From NCBI RefSeq assembly GCF_034190915.1, contig NW_026947493.1:44696501-44760500 (forward strand): a stretch of 64,000 nt of DNA, written 5' to 3'. The notes under the pieces were generated by a model. That model was not told the DNA's origin. It was given only the letters and a program-made list of their open reading frames with translations, and searched no databases. Of the stretch, positions 32,381 through 44,039 are shown piece after piece (position 1 is the first letter of the stretch; each line of letters opens with the position of its first letter). A program made the translations under genes and the position numbers. The DNA comes from Cavia porcellus. Lineage: Eukaryota; Chordata; Mammalia; Rodentia; Caviidae.

Positions 32381-34105
32381 TGTCTAAAAGCCTGTGGAAA
32401 GTATTCCAAGTAGCCAGCCCTGTAATTGCTTACTCTGCCTTGCCTGTTCCTTCCTGTGGAAACCACAAAAAGTTGCTCTTGCCATAGTTCTCTAGATCTT
32501 TACTTTCTGATTCACTCTGATGCATCTCTTATAGCTTCTCCCACACCGCACTGTGATAAGTCGCGGCCCCTTCTTCTGGGAATTGTGAATAATCATCTAA
32601 ATTTAAAAATATTTTAAATTTTTAAAAAATATCTATAAATAGTGTATTACAAATTTTAAAAATATCATTTTAAAAATATCTATAAATAGTGTATTACAAA
32701 TACTTAATTTAAAAAGATAGTGTTGACTTACATAGTTGAAGACTACTGAAGTAAACTTGATTGTAGTTTATAGAATTTGTCAGAGGATGCGAGTCAGCTC
32801 TGAGCTTAAACAAATGACGCATGTGTCTCAGCACTGATGAACAGAAAGAAAACTTGACAGACCTGTGTATTCTTTCTTTTATCGTATATGGGTTCATCAA
32901 ATGAAATCTAACACCAGTAAAGTTTCAAAACAGAGGAATAATTATTTTTGCCCATCATCAAACTTGAAATATTCCATTAATTTGCTTTCTAGGACAATGT
33001 TTCAGCAGGGAGAAAATATGATAATCAGGAATGGGAATATCTTATTTTCTTGGCAATTCAAAATTTCTAAGTAATACAAGGTTTATTATTTTTGAAAGGT
33101 TAGTTAAGATAAATCACCACTCCTAAATGTAATGATGCTACATTAGTGTTCCAATCAAGTAACTAATTTTAGAAGGATTTCTCAGTCTTTAGAGCTAGGA
33201 TCTTAATAAATGAGGACACTGGTTGAGCATCCCAGAGCAACTCTTCAATCCTGGTATTTTTCTTCCAGCCCTCCACAGTATGTCACTACTGTGTTAAGTC
33301 ATTTTATTCTGTTATTATCCTATGACATTAGTTTGTTCTTTATACCTTGTGTGCCACTTTACTGTCTTCTCTTATTAACTCATATGTATCTCTGGCATGC
33401 ATTAGATGATGACTTTTAAATCTCTTTTAATGGATATTATTCTTACAAAACCTTCCAGCTTTCTCTCATGGGAAAATACATTCTTCTAGTTTCTGTTTTT
33501 GTGCCATAGTGGTAAAAGGGAGAGTTCTACAGTTATACAAGCCTCCTCCGAGGCTTGGTGTAATGCCTCCATGGCAGTCGTGAACATGGTTAATGCTGGT
33601 CTCCTTCCCTTTGTCTCCATGCAGATAACAGTCTTCCTCCCCCAAGGTCAGTCAAAAAGCCAGAAGTAATTTGTAGTTGATGTTTAGAGTACAATTCAAG
33701 TTCACATAGTCCCTTCTTACTGTCAACAACATCACCTGTTGTGTTTCTAATTGTCATTATATTTTTAGTTATAGTTGTTCTGTTGAGCAGCAGACTCTTG
33801 AAATTAAATTGTACCTTCCTTAAATTTAGGAAGCAAACTCCTGCCAAATGACTGGTACACTGAAGGAGTTAAGTGAATAATACAGATATCACTGTAAAGT
33901 TGTCTATCATTAGAATTTTCATCACTGAGGAGGCAGAATAACAATAAGTATGAATGTATTCTCCAAAGTTAGCCAGTTCTGACATTAAGATACAATCTGG
34001 CCTCTGACAAGCATAGTCCTCAAATACATTCTTCACACTATAGTTTCAACATCTATGCACACTTTTAATTTATAAGATTCATACATAAGTATGTGAATTT
34101 TTTAT
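32381..34105. other. AT-rich intergenic DNA with a 47-bp tandem repeat
   Basis: No gene. A duplicated AT-rich unit is listed at 32620-32701. The remaining open frames are short and unsupported. Confidence 0.5.
32620..32701. repeat. 47-bp tandem duplication
   Basis: The phrase 'aaaaatatctataaatagtg' followed by 'tattacaaat' occurs twice with a 47-bp offset (agtgtattac at 32641 and 32688). Confidence 0.88.
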
Positions 34106-34120
34106 AGTGAGACTTATTTT

Positions 34121-34690
34121 ATTTTAAAAAGATTAAGATAAAAGAGGACATAACAAAAAAAATCAGAACACAATAATATAAGCAACATAGTGTTTCACCA
34201 CAAGACAGCCTGACATAACAGTAGCTAACATAGTGTCTCTTTCCTTGAAATATTTGAATATACCTTCATACACTATGGTATCAAACATAACAAGATAGTA
34301 AAAAACCATTCAAGAGAATGAAAGCATTATAGGGCATTCAAAACCACCTAACAGAAAACAAACAACGGTTACTATATTATCTCCTTGTCCATAAATTTTT
34401 TTATATTATCACATATAATAAAATCCAATAAGATAGAACATGATAAAACTGATGGAGACAGTAGAACAAAAGCATGGTAGGACTTCAAAACAAGATGATA
34501 TTAAATCAGCACCAGCTATTATAATGTCTTGTTTTCTTCAAAATAGCTGTTCATACCATCACAGACAATAAAATCAAACAAGCCATCCCAACTCATGAAT
34601 GAAAACGTTATAAGTCCTCAAAGCAATGTAATGGGGAATCATCATTACTACTTGCTTTTATGTATTCTTACCACTTCTTACACTAGGGAG
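34121..34690 (-). repeat. L1-C 3' UTR modules (141-150-bp period)
   Basis: Module boundaries of the type 'atcaaac' / 'aatccaataag' / 'aatcaaac' fall at 34281, 34422 and 34572. The third module has inverted arms aaaacaaga (34487-34495) and tcttgtttt (34527-34535), able to form a stem around a 31-nt loop. Confidence 0.8.
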
Positions 34691-37600
34691 ACTATACGGT
34701 ATTTATACATGTGAATTTGATTTATTTCTCTTATGAGTATGGACTCAAGCTGCGCCCATTTATTTATAAATATCTCAATGTGATCATTCTTTATAGCTGA
34801 GTAGTACTCCATTGTATAAAATTATCACAACTTCTTTATCCATTCCTCAGTTGATGGATACTTAGGTTGTTTCCAAGATGTAGCGATTACAAATTGTGCT
34901 ACTATAAACATGGGTGCACATATATCACTGTGGTATGATGTTTTCAGTTCTTCTGGGAATATGCCTAGAAGTGGAATAGCTAGAACAAATGGGAATTCCA
35001 ATCTCAGCTTTTTGAGAAATCTCCAGACTGACCTCCACAATGGTTGCACCAGTCTACACTCCCACCAACAGTGCAGGAGAGTTCCTGTTTCCCCACACCC
35101 TCTTTAGCATTTGTTGTTGGTAGTTTTCTTGACCCTGGCCATTCTCTCAGGAGTAAGACGGAACCTCAGTGTGGTTTTAATTGAATTTCTCTAATGAATA
35201 ATGAAGATGAACATTTTTTCATGTATTTATTTGCAATTTGTATTTCTTCATCTGAGAACTGTGCATTCATCTCAGATGCCCATTTTTAGATTGGATCTTC
35301 AAATTTTAGGGGTTTGATTTTTTAAAATTCTTTATGTTTTAGACAGAAGTTCTTTGTCTGAGGGACAGTTCACTAAGATTTTTTCCCCAATTTTCTGGGT
35401 TTTCTTTTCTGGAGATTTCTTTTGACATGCAGAAACTTTTTAATAAGAGGTGATCCCAGTTACTGATTCTGGGGAGTATTTCCCATGCAGTTTGAATCCT
35501 GTTCATGAATTCTCTACCTACCCCTATGTTTTCAAGGTTTTTACCCAATTTGTCTTCCAATAATTTTCTGCTTTAACATTTAAATCTTTGATCCAGTTAG
35601 ATTTTAATTTAGTACATGGTGATAGGCATGGGTCTAGTTGTAGTTTTTGGCATATGGAGAGCCAGTTTTTCCAACACCATTTATTAAAGAGACGGTCATT
35701 CTTCCAGTGAACATGTTTGGCCTCTTTATCAAAGATAAGGTAGTTGAGTGTGTTTGTAGTTGTGGTTGTATCTTCTACTCTATTCTATTGATCTTTCGCT
35801 CTGTTTTAAGTCCAATACCATGTTGATTTTACTATAGTTACTTTGTAGTATAACTTCAGTTCAGGTATTGTGATGCCTCCTGGTTTGCCTTTGCTGCTTA
35901 GAACTGTCTTTGAGGTATGTTGATGGCATTTTTATTGGTATTTCATTGAATCTATATAACAGCTTTGGGAGAATGGCCATTTTCACAATATTTATTCTTC
36001 CTATCCATGAGCAAGGGATGTCTTTCCATTTTCTGAGATCTTTGATTTCTTTTTCAGGGCATTATAATTTACCATGTATAGGTCTTTCACTTCTTTCATG
36101 AGATTAATTCCTAAGTATTTCAATTTTGGGTGCTAGTGTGCATAGTGTGGCTTCTCTTATTTCTCTGTCAGTGATTTTGCTCTTAGTGTATAGGAATGCA
36201 ATTGATTTTTGAGTATTGATTTTTGTATTTCCCATGCAGTTTGAATCCTGTTCATGAATTCTCTACCTACATAGCTGAATTTATTTATTATATCTAGGAG
36301 ACTTTCAATGGAGTTTTGGGGGTCTTCTATGTGGAATATCATGTCATCTACAAATAATGATAATTTAACTTCCTCTTTTCCTATGTTTACCCCTTTTTAT
36401 TTCTCTCTCTTGTCTAATTGCTCTGGCTAGTATTTCCAGTACTATATTGAATAGGCGCAGAGATAAGGGACATCCTTTTCTTGTGCCTGATTTTAAGGTA
36501 AAGACCTTCAGTTTTTGACAACTTAGTATGATACTGGCTGTTGGTTTGGCATAGTTGGCCTTTATCATATTGAGGTAAAGACCATCTATTCCAATTTTCT
36601 TCAAAGTTCTTATGAATGAATGTTGGATCGTATCAAAAGCTCTTTCTGCATCTATGGAAATGATCATGTGATTCTTACTTTTGGCTTTATTGATATGGTG
36701 GATTACATTTATTGATTTATGTATGTTGAACCATCCATCTTTGCATGCCTGGGATGAATCCCACTTGGTCGTGGTGTATAATCTTCTTGATGATTGCTGC
36801 ATCGTATTTGCCAATATTTTATTGAGGATTTTTGCATCTGTGTTCATTAGGGAGATTGGCCAGTAGTTCTCTTTTTCAGTTGGGTCTTTCTCAGGTTTTA
36901 GTACTAGAACAGTATTTGCTTCCAGGAATGACTTAGGAGTGATTGCTTCCCCATCAATTCACAGAAGAGTTTGAGGAGTGTTGGCATTAAGTCTTCTTTG
37001 TATTTCTTGTAGAATTCTGCAGTGAATCTATCGGGGCCTGGGCTTTTCTTTGTAGGTCAGCATTTAATTACATTTTCAATTTCATTAGTAGAAATAGAGT
37101 TATTCAGAAGTTTTACATCTTGATGTAGCTTGATACTTCATATGTTTCTAGGAATCTGTCTATTTCTTATTTTAAACCTATGAGAGTAGAGATTTTCAAA
37201 ATAGGTGTTGATGATCTTCTGTATTTCTACAGAGTCTATAGTGATTTCACCTTTTTCATTCCTTATTGCACGAATTTGAGCTTTTTCTTCCCTTTTTAAA
37301 TAAGGTTGGCTAGGGGCTTATCAATTTTATTTACTTTTTCAAAGAACCAACTCTTTGATTCATTGATTCTTTGGCTTGTTTTCTTAATCTTTATTGTATT
37401 TATATCAGCTCTGATTTTTATAATATCCTCCCTACTTTTGGCTTTGGACTTGACTTGCTCTTCTTTTTATAGATGTTTGAGGTGTAGCACCAGGCTATTA
37501 ATTTGTATTGATTCTGTTCTTCTGATGTGGGGACTCAGTGCAATAAATTTTTCTCTGAGGACCACTTTGATTGCATCCCACAGATTCTGGTGAGTTGTAT

Positions 37601-38447
37601 TTGTATTTTCATTTGCTTATAGGTATTGTTTAATTTCTTCTTTAATTTCCCCTGTGATCCACTGATTGCTCAAGAGTGTATTATTCAATTTCCATGTGTT
37701 TTTTGGATATTTGCAATTTCTTTTATCATTAATTTCTATTTTCATGGAGCTATGATCTGATAACATGCATGGGATAACTTCAACTCTTTTGCATTTATTT
37801 AATTATGTTCTGTGAACTAGTATATGGCCTATTTTAGAGAATGTTCATGTACTGCTGAGAAGAATGTGTATTCTCATGTTCTTGGATGGGACACTCTGTA
37901 TGTGTCTATCAAGTCCATTTATTCACAGGTGTGATTCAGTTCTGTTATTTTTTTGCTGATTTTCTGTCTGGTTGATCTGTCCCTTGGTGTCAGTGGTGTG
38001 TTAAGGTCTCCTGTTATAATTGTGTTATTGCTAATTTGATTTTTCATTTCTATTAATACTTGCTTTGGGTGCTCTGGAATTTGATGCATATATATTTAAG
38101 ATTGTTATCTGTTCCTCTTGAAGTTTTCCCCTATTCAGTATGTAATGACCTTCTTTATCTCTTCTGATCATTCTTGGTTTGAAGTTCACATTGTCTGCAA
38201 ACATATTAGCTACCCCTGCTTTTTTTAGGGTCTCTGTTTCATGAAGTATTGTTTTCCATCCCTTGACTTTCAGTCTGTGAGTATCCTTTTTGGTTAGATG
38301 GGTTTCTTGTAGACAGCATATGGTTGGATGTTGTTTCTTGATCCAGTCTGCCAGTCTGTTTCCTTTAATTGGTGAATTGAGACCATTTACATTAATAACT
38401 GTTATATATTGGTTTATTGTTGACATGTTAACTTTCTGCTGTTGCAT
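34690..38447 (-). pseudogene. L1-C ORF2 remnant with templated insertion
   Basis: The endonuclease N-terminus is open at 38031-38447 (NGLNSPIK, CLQETHL), and the Ser-Asp-His motif is still encoded near 37755. The RT fingers/palm are open at 36365-36847 ([15 protein letters not shown]). A 1-nt insertion then shifts frame before the active site, which itself reads Phe-Val-Asp-Asp instead of Phe-Ala-Asp-Asp near 36350. A copied 46-bp block at 36225-36270 and a 59-bp deletion near 35914 add further damage. The C-terminal part is at 34825-35049 ([27 protein letters not shown] is nearby in frame). Confidence 0.88.
36225..36270 (-). repeat. 46-bp templated duplication inside L1-C ORF2
   Basis: Identical over all 46 positions to 35476-35521 of the same element, in direct orientation and 749 bp away. 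L1-A and L1-B have only a short segment at this place (gtatcc...ctacattgctg), so the block was inserted in this copy. Confidence 0.93.
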
Positions 38448-38497
38448 CTTTATCTTTCCTTTCTGTTTAATTGTCTGCTTTGCTTAGTGGTTTTTTC

Positions 38498-39631
38498 GTA
38501 AGTGTTTCTAAACTGTCTCTCAGTATTCTTTGCAGGGTTGGTTTGGTGATCATGATGTTCATCAGCTGTTTTTTGTCATTTAAGTATCTTATTTCTCCAT
38601 CGATTTTCAAGGACAGTTTTCAGGGTACATCAGTCTAGGCTGGAAATCATTTTGCTTTAGGATCTGAAATATTTTCACTCCATGCTCTTCTTGACTTTAT
38701 TGTTTGTGCTGAGACGTCTGGTATGACTCTGATAGGTTTCCCTTTATTGGTGATCTGTCTTTTCTCTCTAACAGCTTTTAATATTCTATTCTTATGTTGG
38801 ATTTCTGAGATGGTGATTTTTATATGTCTGGGTGTAGTTTTATTTTGGTTATGGCTATTTGGAGTTCTACATGCTTCACTGATCCTGATAACAGTTTCCA
38901 TTCTCATGTTTGGGAAATTTTCAGCTATTCTCTAAATATCCTCTTGATATCATTTGTGTTGTCCCCTTCTTTTTCATTTATCCCTCTATCAGCCTTATGT
39001 TGTTTTTCTTTGCATCATCTTGCAGTTGTTGAATTATTTCCTGATTCCTTGTTATTTTTAAAAGATCTTTCCTTTCTTGTTCACTAGCTGCAATCTTGTC
39101 TTCAAGATCTGAAATTCTATCTTCAGTTTCATTGAGGTGGTTTTGACAACTTTCAATGAAATTTTTGATTTCCTGTATATCTCTTTGAATCTGCTTCATG
39201 TATTCTGGTTTTCTTTTTTTTTTTTTTTTTTTTTTTTTGTGGTACTGGGAATTGAACTAATGACCTTGTGTGTGCCATGCAGGCACTTATGCCACTGAGC
39301 TAAATCCCCAGCCCCTCCTTTTATTTCTGTTTTTTTCTTATATTGTTCATCCAGGGATTCTATCTTTTTGTTGTGTTTCTCTAATCTTTTAACTTTCCTT
39401 AGATATGTTCAGCATCTCTTTCATTACTTTTATCATTTCTTCTTTTACCTGGGAGGTTATTTCTATTTTGAATTCTTTTCACGCTTGTTGGAGTTGCTTC
39501 TTTATTTCAGTTGCTATCATTTCAGGTATTTCAGGTGTATGGCATATATTTTCTTCTATGTACATAGCTCCTAAGCTTTTCTGGGATGGGCTAGAAGTTT
39601 GAGACTGCATTTTGGTCTTTCATTTTGTCAT
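38498..39631 (-). pseudogene. L1-C ORF1 remnant with SINE insertion
   Basis: RRM segments are readable at 38647-38907 (PRHIKITISEIQHKNRILKA, SAQTIKSRRAWSE) and a coiled-coil at 38978-39199 (HLNETEDRISDLEDKIA). The start is the ATG complementary to 39629-39631. The usual stop codon near 38498 appears mutated, and several frameshifts separate the domains. A SINE at 39214-39316 interrupts the N-terminal coiled-coil region. Confidence 0.86.
39214..39316 (-). mobile_element. ID-like SINE inside L1-C ORF1
   Basis: A 25-T tract, then gtggtactgggaattgaact, catgcaggcacttatg and ccactgagctaaatcccca, ending in gcccc. The anticodon arm is altered relative to the other copies (tgtgtgccatgcaggc). The flanking 'attctggtttt' and 'atttctgtttt' are an imperfect candidate target duplication. 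Confidence 0.85.
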
Positions 39632-40023
39632 TTTCCTGTATTTCCCTGTTTCAAGTGTTGTTCCAAGGATTCCCCTGGGCCTCGTGGAAATCCTCCTCTA
39701 TGCCTTCAGCTCCTGAGATTCTGGCCACCCAGTTCCCCGGACTGAGAGAAATTCACTGCATGCCCTAGGCAGGCCTGAAACCTGCAGAGCCTCCAGCTGC
39801 CCGGTTCCCAGGATTGAGAGAGGGTCACTGTGGGTGATGCAGGCAGGCCCAAGACTTCTGACCACCCAGTTCCCTGGATTCAGAGAGGGTCACTGAGGGT
39901 AGCACAGGCAGGCCCAAGATTTGCGGGGCTGGTCGAGTGTGGCAGGAAGCTGGAAAGTTCCTTGGCCTGTGGGAGTGATGATCTTAGACTCCTGGGGCTT
40001 GGACTGGTGCATGGATACTCACC
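39632..40023 (-). promoter_or_regulatory. L1-C 5' UTR with 65-72-bp repeats
   Basis: Three related units begin at about 39731, 39803 and 39868 (agttccccggactgagag, ggttcccaggattgagag, agttccctggattcagag), each followed by 'ggtcactg' or a close variant. The same phrase occurs in the L1-A 5' UTR. It is interpreted as a monomer-type internal promoter region. Confidence 0.7.
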
Positions 40024-40066
40024 AGTGATACTTATTTTTAAATCATTCATCAAATAGATTTGGTAT

Positions 40067-40412
40067 TGAAAGGGTTTTGGCCCAGGCTGGATACTGTAGC
40101 GGGTAAAGCCAAGGAGCTCCTATCTCCCCCCACCCTTAGGAATTACCTCTGGCGCCAAACTAAGACCAATGGGCTACCTGTGCATACCTAATGCCCCCTT
40201 AGGTTCCACCCCAGGCCGAGGCTACTTATGTGCCTCACTCCAAGTGTTCCACGGAGAGATTGCCGCCCAGGGTGGAGATGCCACGCCCCAGGGGGTCGGG
40301 GGTGTCTCTCCCTGCATTCCCAAAATAAAGGTTATTTATATTTCATACTTCTTATCTTTTCAGTCGCCGCCCGTCCTCCTCTTCCTCCACCTTCCCCTCC
40401 ACAGTTCTATCA
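40067..40412 (+). mobile_element. 346-bp solo LTR flanked by GGTAT
   Basis: It starts TGAAAGGGTTTTGGCCCAGG and ends CCACAGTTCTATCA, with a perfect 5-bp duplication ggtat at 40062-40066 and 40413-40417. A polyadenylation signal AATAAA lies at 40324-40329, followed by a C/T-rich tail, which sets the orientation. It is much more GC-rich than its flanks. The family was not recognised. Only LTR sequence is present, so internal proviral sequence was lost by LTR-LTR recombination or never copied. Confidence 0.88.
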
Positions 40413-40417
40413 GGTAT

Positions 40418-41019
40418 CAATGATGAAGTAAACATAATTTTCTCTGCAAAAGATAAAGCATTTAGAATGCACATTTGAAATCTCAATGAAGTAAAAAGTC
40501 CTTTATTGAGATGCCTAAAAAAGGCAATTATTAAATCAAATTACATTTTCTGAGATAATTAAACAATTATCTTGAAATACCTGTCATTAGGATAAGTTAA
40601 AATGTCAATAAACACAATAAATCTCTTTTACATAAGGCCTAGGTAAAACAAACTTAATTTTTAGTACTATTATTTTTAAAGATATTTTTTATCTTTTTTC
40701 TTTCTTTTAATTAGAACTTATTTTCAATTAAATCATTTCTACATCTGATTTATCCATTTGTTCCCCATAACTTTTGTTGCTGTGCTATATAAAAACACTG
40801 AAATTTATATTCAAACCTAGCATCTCAAATATTCAAGAATATTCCAGGTTTTTACTCTTCTGATCAATTTATTAAATTCTGATTTTTCAAAAAAAGACTA
40901 TTTATGCTATATGAATATGTTTTATCTGAAGGATTTTTTTTTTACATTACATTGAACTCTTACTAAAGAGTTAGGCACATGAGTAATTAAAATCAGTATT
41001 ACTTGTCAGATAGTGCCTC
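40418..41019. other. AT-rich intergenic DNA
   Basis: I see no gene or recognisable repeat. Confidence 0.5.
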
Positions 41020-41645
41020 CTGAGAATCGGCCATGCTGAGTGAGAGGAGCCCACCAAGAAGCCAACTAGCCAGCCTTTCTGGTAAGCCACTGGAGCTGTA
41101 AGGTGCTCAGGAAGAGAAGAGTCAGGCTCCTGTGAACCTATCCAGTGAGTGAGTGAGACTCAAGGTCCCCCCCCCCCCCCAAGCAACTGGCTGGTTTGGA
41201 GCACAGGCTGAGTTGACAGCAATTGAGGTACAAAAAGCAACTGAAGGCTTATATTGTTTGGTTGATTTTTCAGACCAGGGACCAGTGATCTGAGCATCTA
41301 TTGGGAGGATGACAGTATGCAATACAGCAAATATGGAGGAAATATGGGAGCATTTCCTTCTACCTTGTTCTTGAAATCCAATATTGTTCTCACTGTTTTG
41401 CTTTGTTTCAATTAATTGTTTTGCTTTACTCAATATTCTGTTCTGATTGGTTTTACTCTGTTTTGTTTTGGTTTGATTTTGCTATGTCTGATGAAATGGA
41501 CAACTATTGTGAAGACAACAAATATATTATAGTTATTGTTGTTTCCCTATTATCCTGCTTTGTTGTTCTGTACAATCTCACTGCTTTGCTTTGGTTGGAT
41601 TTATTGTTTTGATTGTTTTATTACCTTAATAATAAAATTTTAAAA
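41020..41645 (+). mobile_element. GC-richer block ending in a sense L1 3' UTR and A-rich tail
   Basis: The right part (about 41385-41645) is a sense L1 3' UTR fragment: 'gctatgtctgatgaaatgga' and 'caactattgtgaagacaac', then 'gttctgtacaatctcactg' and an A-rich end (aataaaattttaaaaagaga). The left part (41020-41380), including a 14-C run at 41167-41180, is not recognised and may be a 5' L1 segment of another subfamily. Confidence 0.55.
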
Positions 41646-41649
41646 AGAG

Positions 41650-42940
41650 ATAAAAGAATCAATATTACTTCTATGAGTTGATATGAACCCTAATAAATGA
41701 GAAAACATCAAGTATACTTAGAAAAAATTTAATTCATAGATCACTCAATAGCTAGATGTAAAAAAACCCTGATTTTTGCAAAAGTAAATCATTTAGCTAT
41801 CTTTTGTCCACAAGAAGTATTTACTAGGTCATAGCCTTTTTACTTTTACGTAATTCTTTCTTTTGATTTTAAAGGTACAATAATAAACTATGGAATACAT
41901 GCAAAAGATAAATTCCTGCTTCTAGAATTTCATAGGTCAACCACCAAGTGGTAGGCTTGTTGCTCAGTTTTATTAATTTTATTTTTAAGCAGCCAGGAAT
42001 GTCTTATCCTTGTAATGAGAAGTAATAGTGTAAATGGAATTGTCACTGATTTACAGTGACTATTTATTTTGTACATATAATTCTATTGCATATGGTTATT
42101 GCATGTGAAACAATATTTATAATTTGGGAAATTCAGGTATCATTTAAGATAGCAATATCTACTTTAAAAATGCTTAGAACAGTAGAGGTTGCATTTATTT
42201 CAACCTTGCTGCATGTTCAACTCTAAACTATATATTATAGGAAATATAAAAGAATTTCATTTTAGATGGCATTTGTGATCCTACCTGATCACCGAGTTTG
42301 AACAGGTACATTACTTTTCGCATTCATGCTCAAAAATTCTACAGTTGAAATTAATTATAAACTTGGTTATCAGATTTAGGATATTAACAATATAATCTTA
42401 GCAAATATTTTTAGATACTATTGCTTTTTAGCAGTTACTTTAACAATGGTGTTGGATTGCCTTTCAAAAAAGTTAAATGAATATTTTGCAAAAGGGAAGG
42501 AAACCAAAAGATGGAGAGAGTTGAGAAAGAGCACTAGACGAAAAAAGAATTAAAATGTGTTATGTATATGTTCCGACTGTCCCTGAGAAACACAATCACT
42601 ATGTATTGCAAACATGCACCAATAAAATTAAAATATTAAAAAAAACTATCGTATATGTTAAAGCATTAACATTCTCTGTCCTACCCAGGTTGGAAATTAG
42701 ATTCTTGATGATTTTGTGTTCTGTTCAGTTTCCTTATCTGAACTGCTTTTTTAAAAAATGCTCATTCATTGTTCTCATTTTTATTCTTTTTAGAAGGAAA
42801 ATCTGATATTTCATTACTATCCCAAGTCTGACTTTTAAAATGTCACTAGTCATTCACTCCTAAAAAGTGTTTTTAAGTATCATGGGCTTATCAAGCAAAT
42901 CTGTAATGTTGGGATAGACAACTCCTCTTGTGTCATGGGC
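41650..42940. other. AT-rich intergenic DNA
   Basis: No gene is recognised. Open frames are short and rich in Phe, Ile and Leu, as expected for T-rich DNA. Confidence 0.5.
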
Positions 42941-42949
42941 ATGTACCAC

Positions 42950-43140
42950 GGACAGGAGTGTCGTTACATAGCCACATCCAGAGCTGCTGAGTATAAATTT
43001 GAGCTTCTCTGTGCAAGAAGTTATTTATCTTAAGAAGGTATGCGTGAGATGAACAGTTTATTTTGTCATCTGTAGAAAAGAGATAATCTGAGATTCCATA
43101 TTTGTGGTTTCTCACTGTGGTAATGCTGAGTCCTAAAGCT
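42950..43140 (+). repeat. MIR-like SINE
   Basis: The order 'cacatccagagctgctgagt', 'gagcttctctgtgcaagaag', 'ttatttatctt' and 'gtcatctgtagaaaagagat' matches the MIR core and its 'cctcatctgtaaaatgggga'-type segment, with heavy divergence. Confidence 0.5.
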
Positions 43141-44039
43141 TATATAATATTTAAAATTGCCTAGGTTCATAAGTACCTAGAATTCATGCCAAGAAATCTA
43201 TATTAATTCATTAATTCCATGGATCTTATATTATTACTAAACTGATTTCTCTTCTCAAATTTATTCAGTTTAAAAGGCTGTCAGATGGAGGCCTGCTTTA
43301 AGGTGAGGATGTTTTATAGCATCCTCAGCTTCAAATGGTTTGAGGAGGAGCTGAGTGTCAAGCTGCAATGACTTCAATTTGATTGTATAGAAAGAATTTA
43401 GTCCTTATACTTTGAACTGCAATTTCTGGTTTAGAAAACCACTCCTTAGTTCTGATTTCACAGGAATTTTCTAACACAGATCATATCCATTTTGTCCTTT
43501 AGTTAACATATAAAATTTACTGAAGAATTTCAAAGATTTTAAAATTCGTTTTTTGTTTTTTATGAAATAACTCATATTTCTGTTGATGATAATTTTTTTA
43601 GTCTATAATTCAAGTTTGTTTTGTTTCTACAGTATCCCAGAGTGAAATCAAATTAAGTCATAGGTTCAAGGTTAAATTTAGATAACATTTCTTAGTAACT
43701 ATCTCAACTAAAGTCTAAACAGAGCCATAGCCTATTAATACAAAAATCCATTATCATTTTTATAATGAGTAACACTCAAGGAAAATTCATTATTACGCAC
43801 AGTATTGTGAGCTTTGTGCAAGTCAACACATTTGACCCAAAAATCCAACTGTAAGAATTACTAAGAATAAGAACATTTTGCATCAGATAGTTCTTGAAGC
43901 ATCCAATTGGTCTATGATCATTCCTATATACCTAATTGTTAATGTTTCTGTCCTTTTAATTAAAATCAATGTTTTCTTTTATATTAATGTATTTTATTTG
44001 GAAAATGGGCACATGCAAAAGGTATTCAAAGTCTCCAAA
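43141..44039. other. AT-rich intergenic DNA
   Basis: Nothing recognisable was found in this stretch. Confidence 0.5.

Larger units (their letters stand above)
34121..40023 (-). mobile_element. L1-C: near full-length LINE-1 with target duplication, inactive
   Basis: An antisense LINE-1 of 5.9 kb including a SINE. It is flanked by a 15-bp target duplication with one mismatch, agtgagacttatttt (34106-34120) and agtgatacttatttt (40024-40038). The order is 3' UTR modules (34121-34690), ORF2 (about 34690-38447), ORF1 (38498-39631, with a SINE) and 5' UTR (39632-40023). It carries a 46-bp internal templated duplication and a 59-bp deletion compared with L1-A. Confidence 0.94.

Noticed and set aside
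32426..32617. Short frame after the solo LTR as an exon
   Set aside because: No conserved splice signals or domain; unsupported.
34121..34690. Regular ~145-bp repeats as a CRISPR array or satellite
   Set aside because: They are diverged modules of an L1 3' UTR recurring at other L1s; the sequence is mammalian and the repeat length is wrong for CRISPR.
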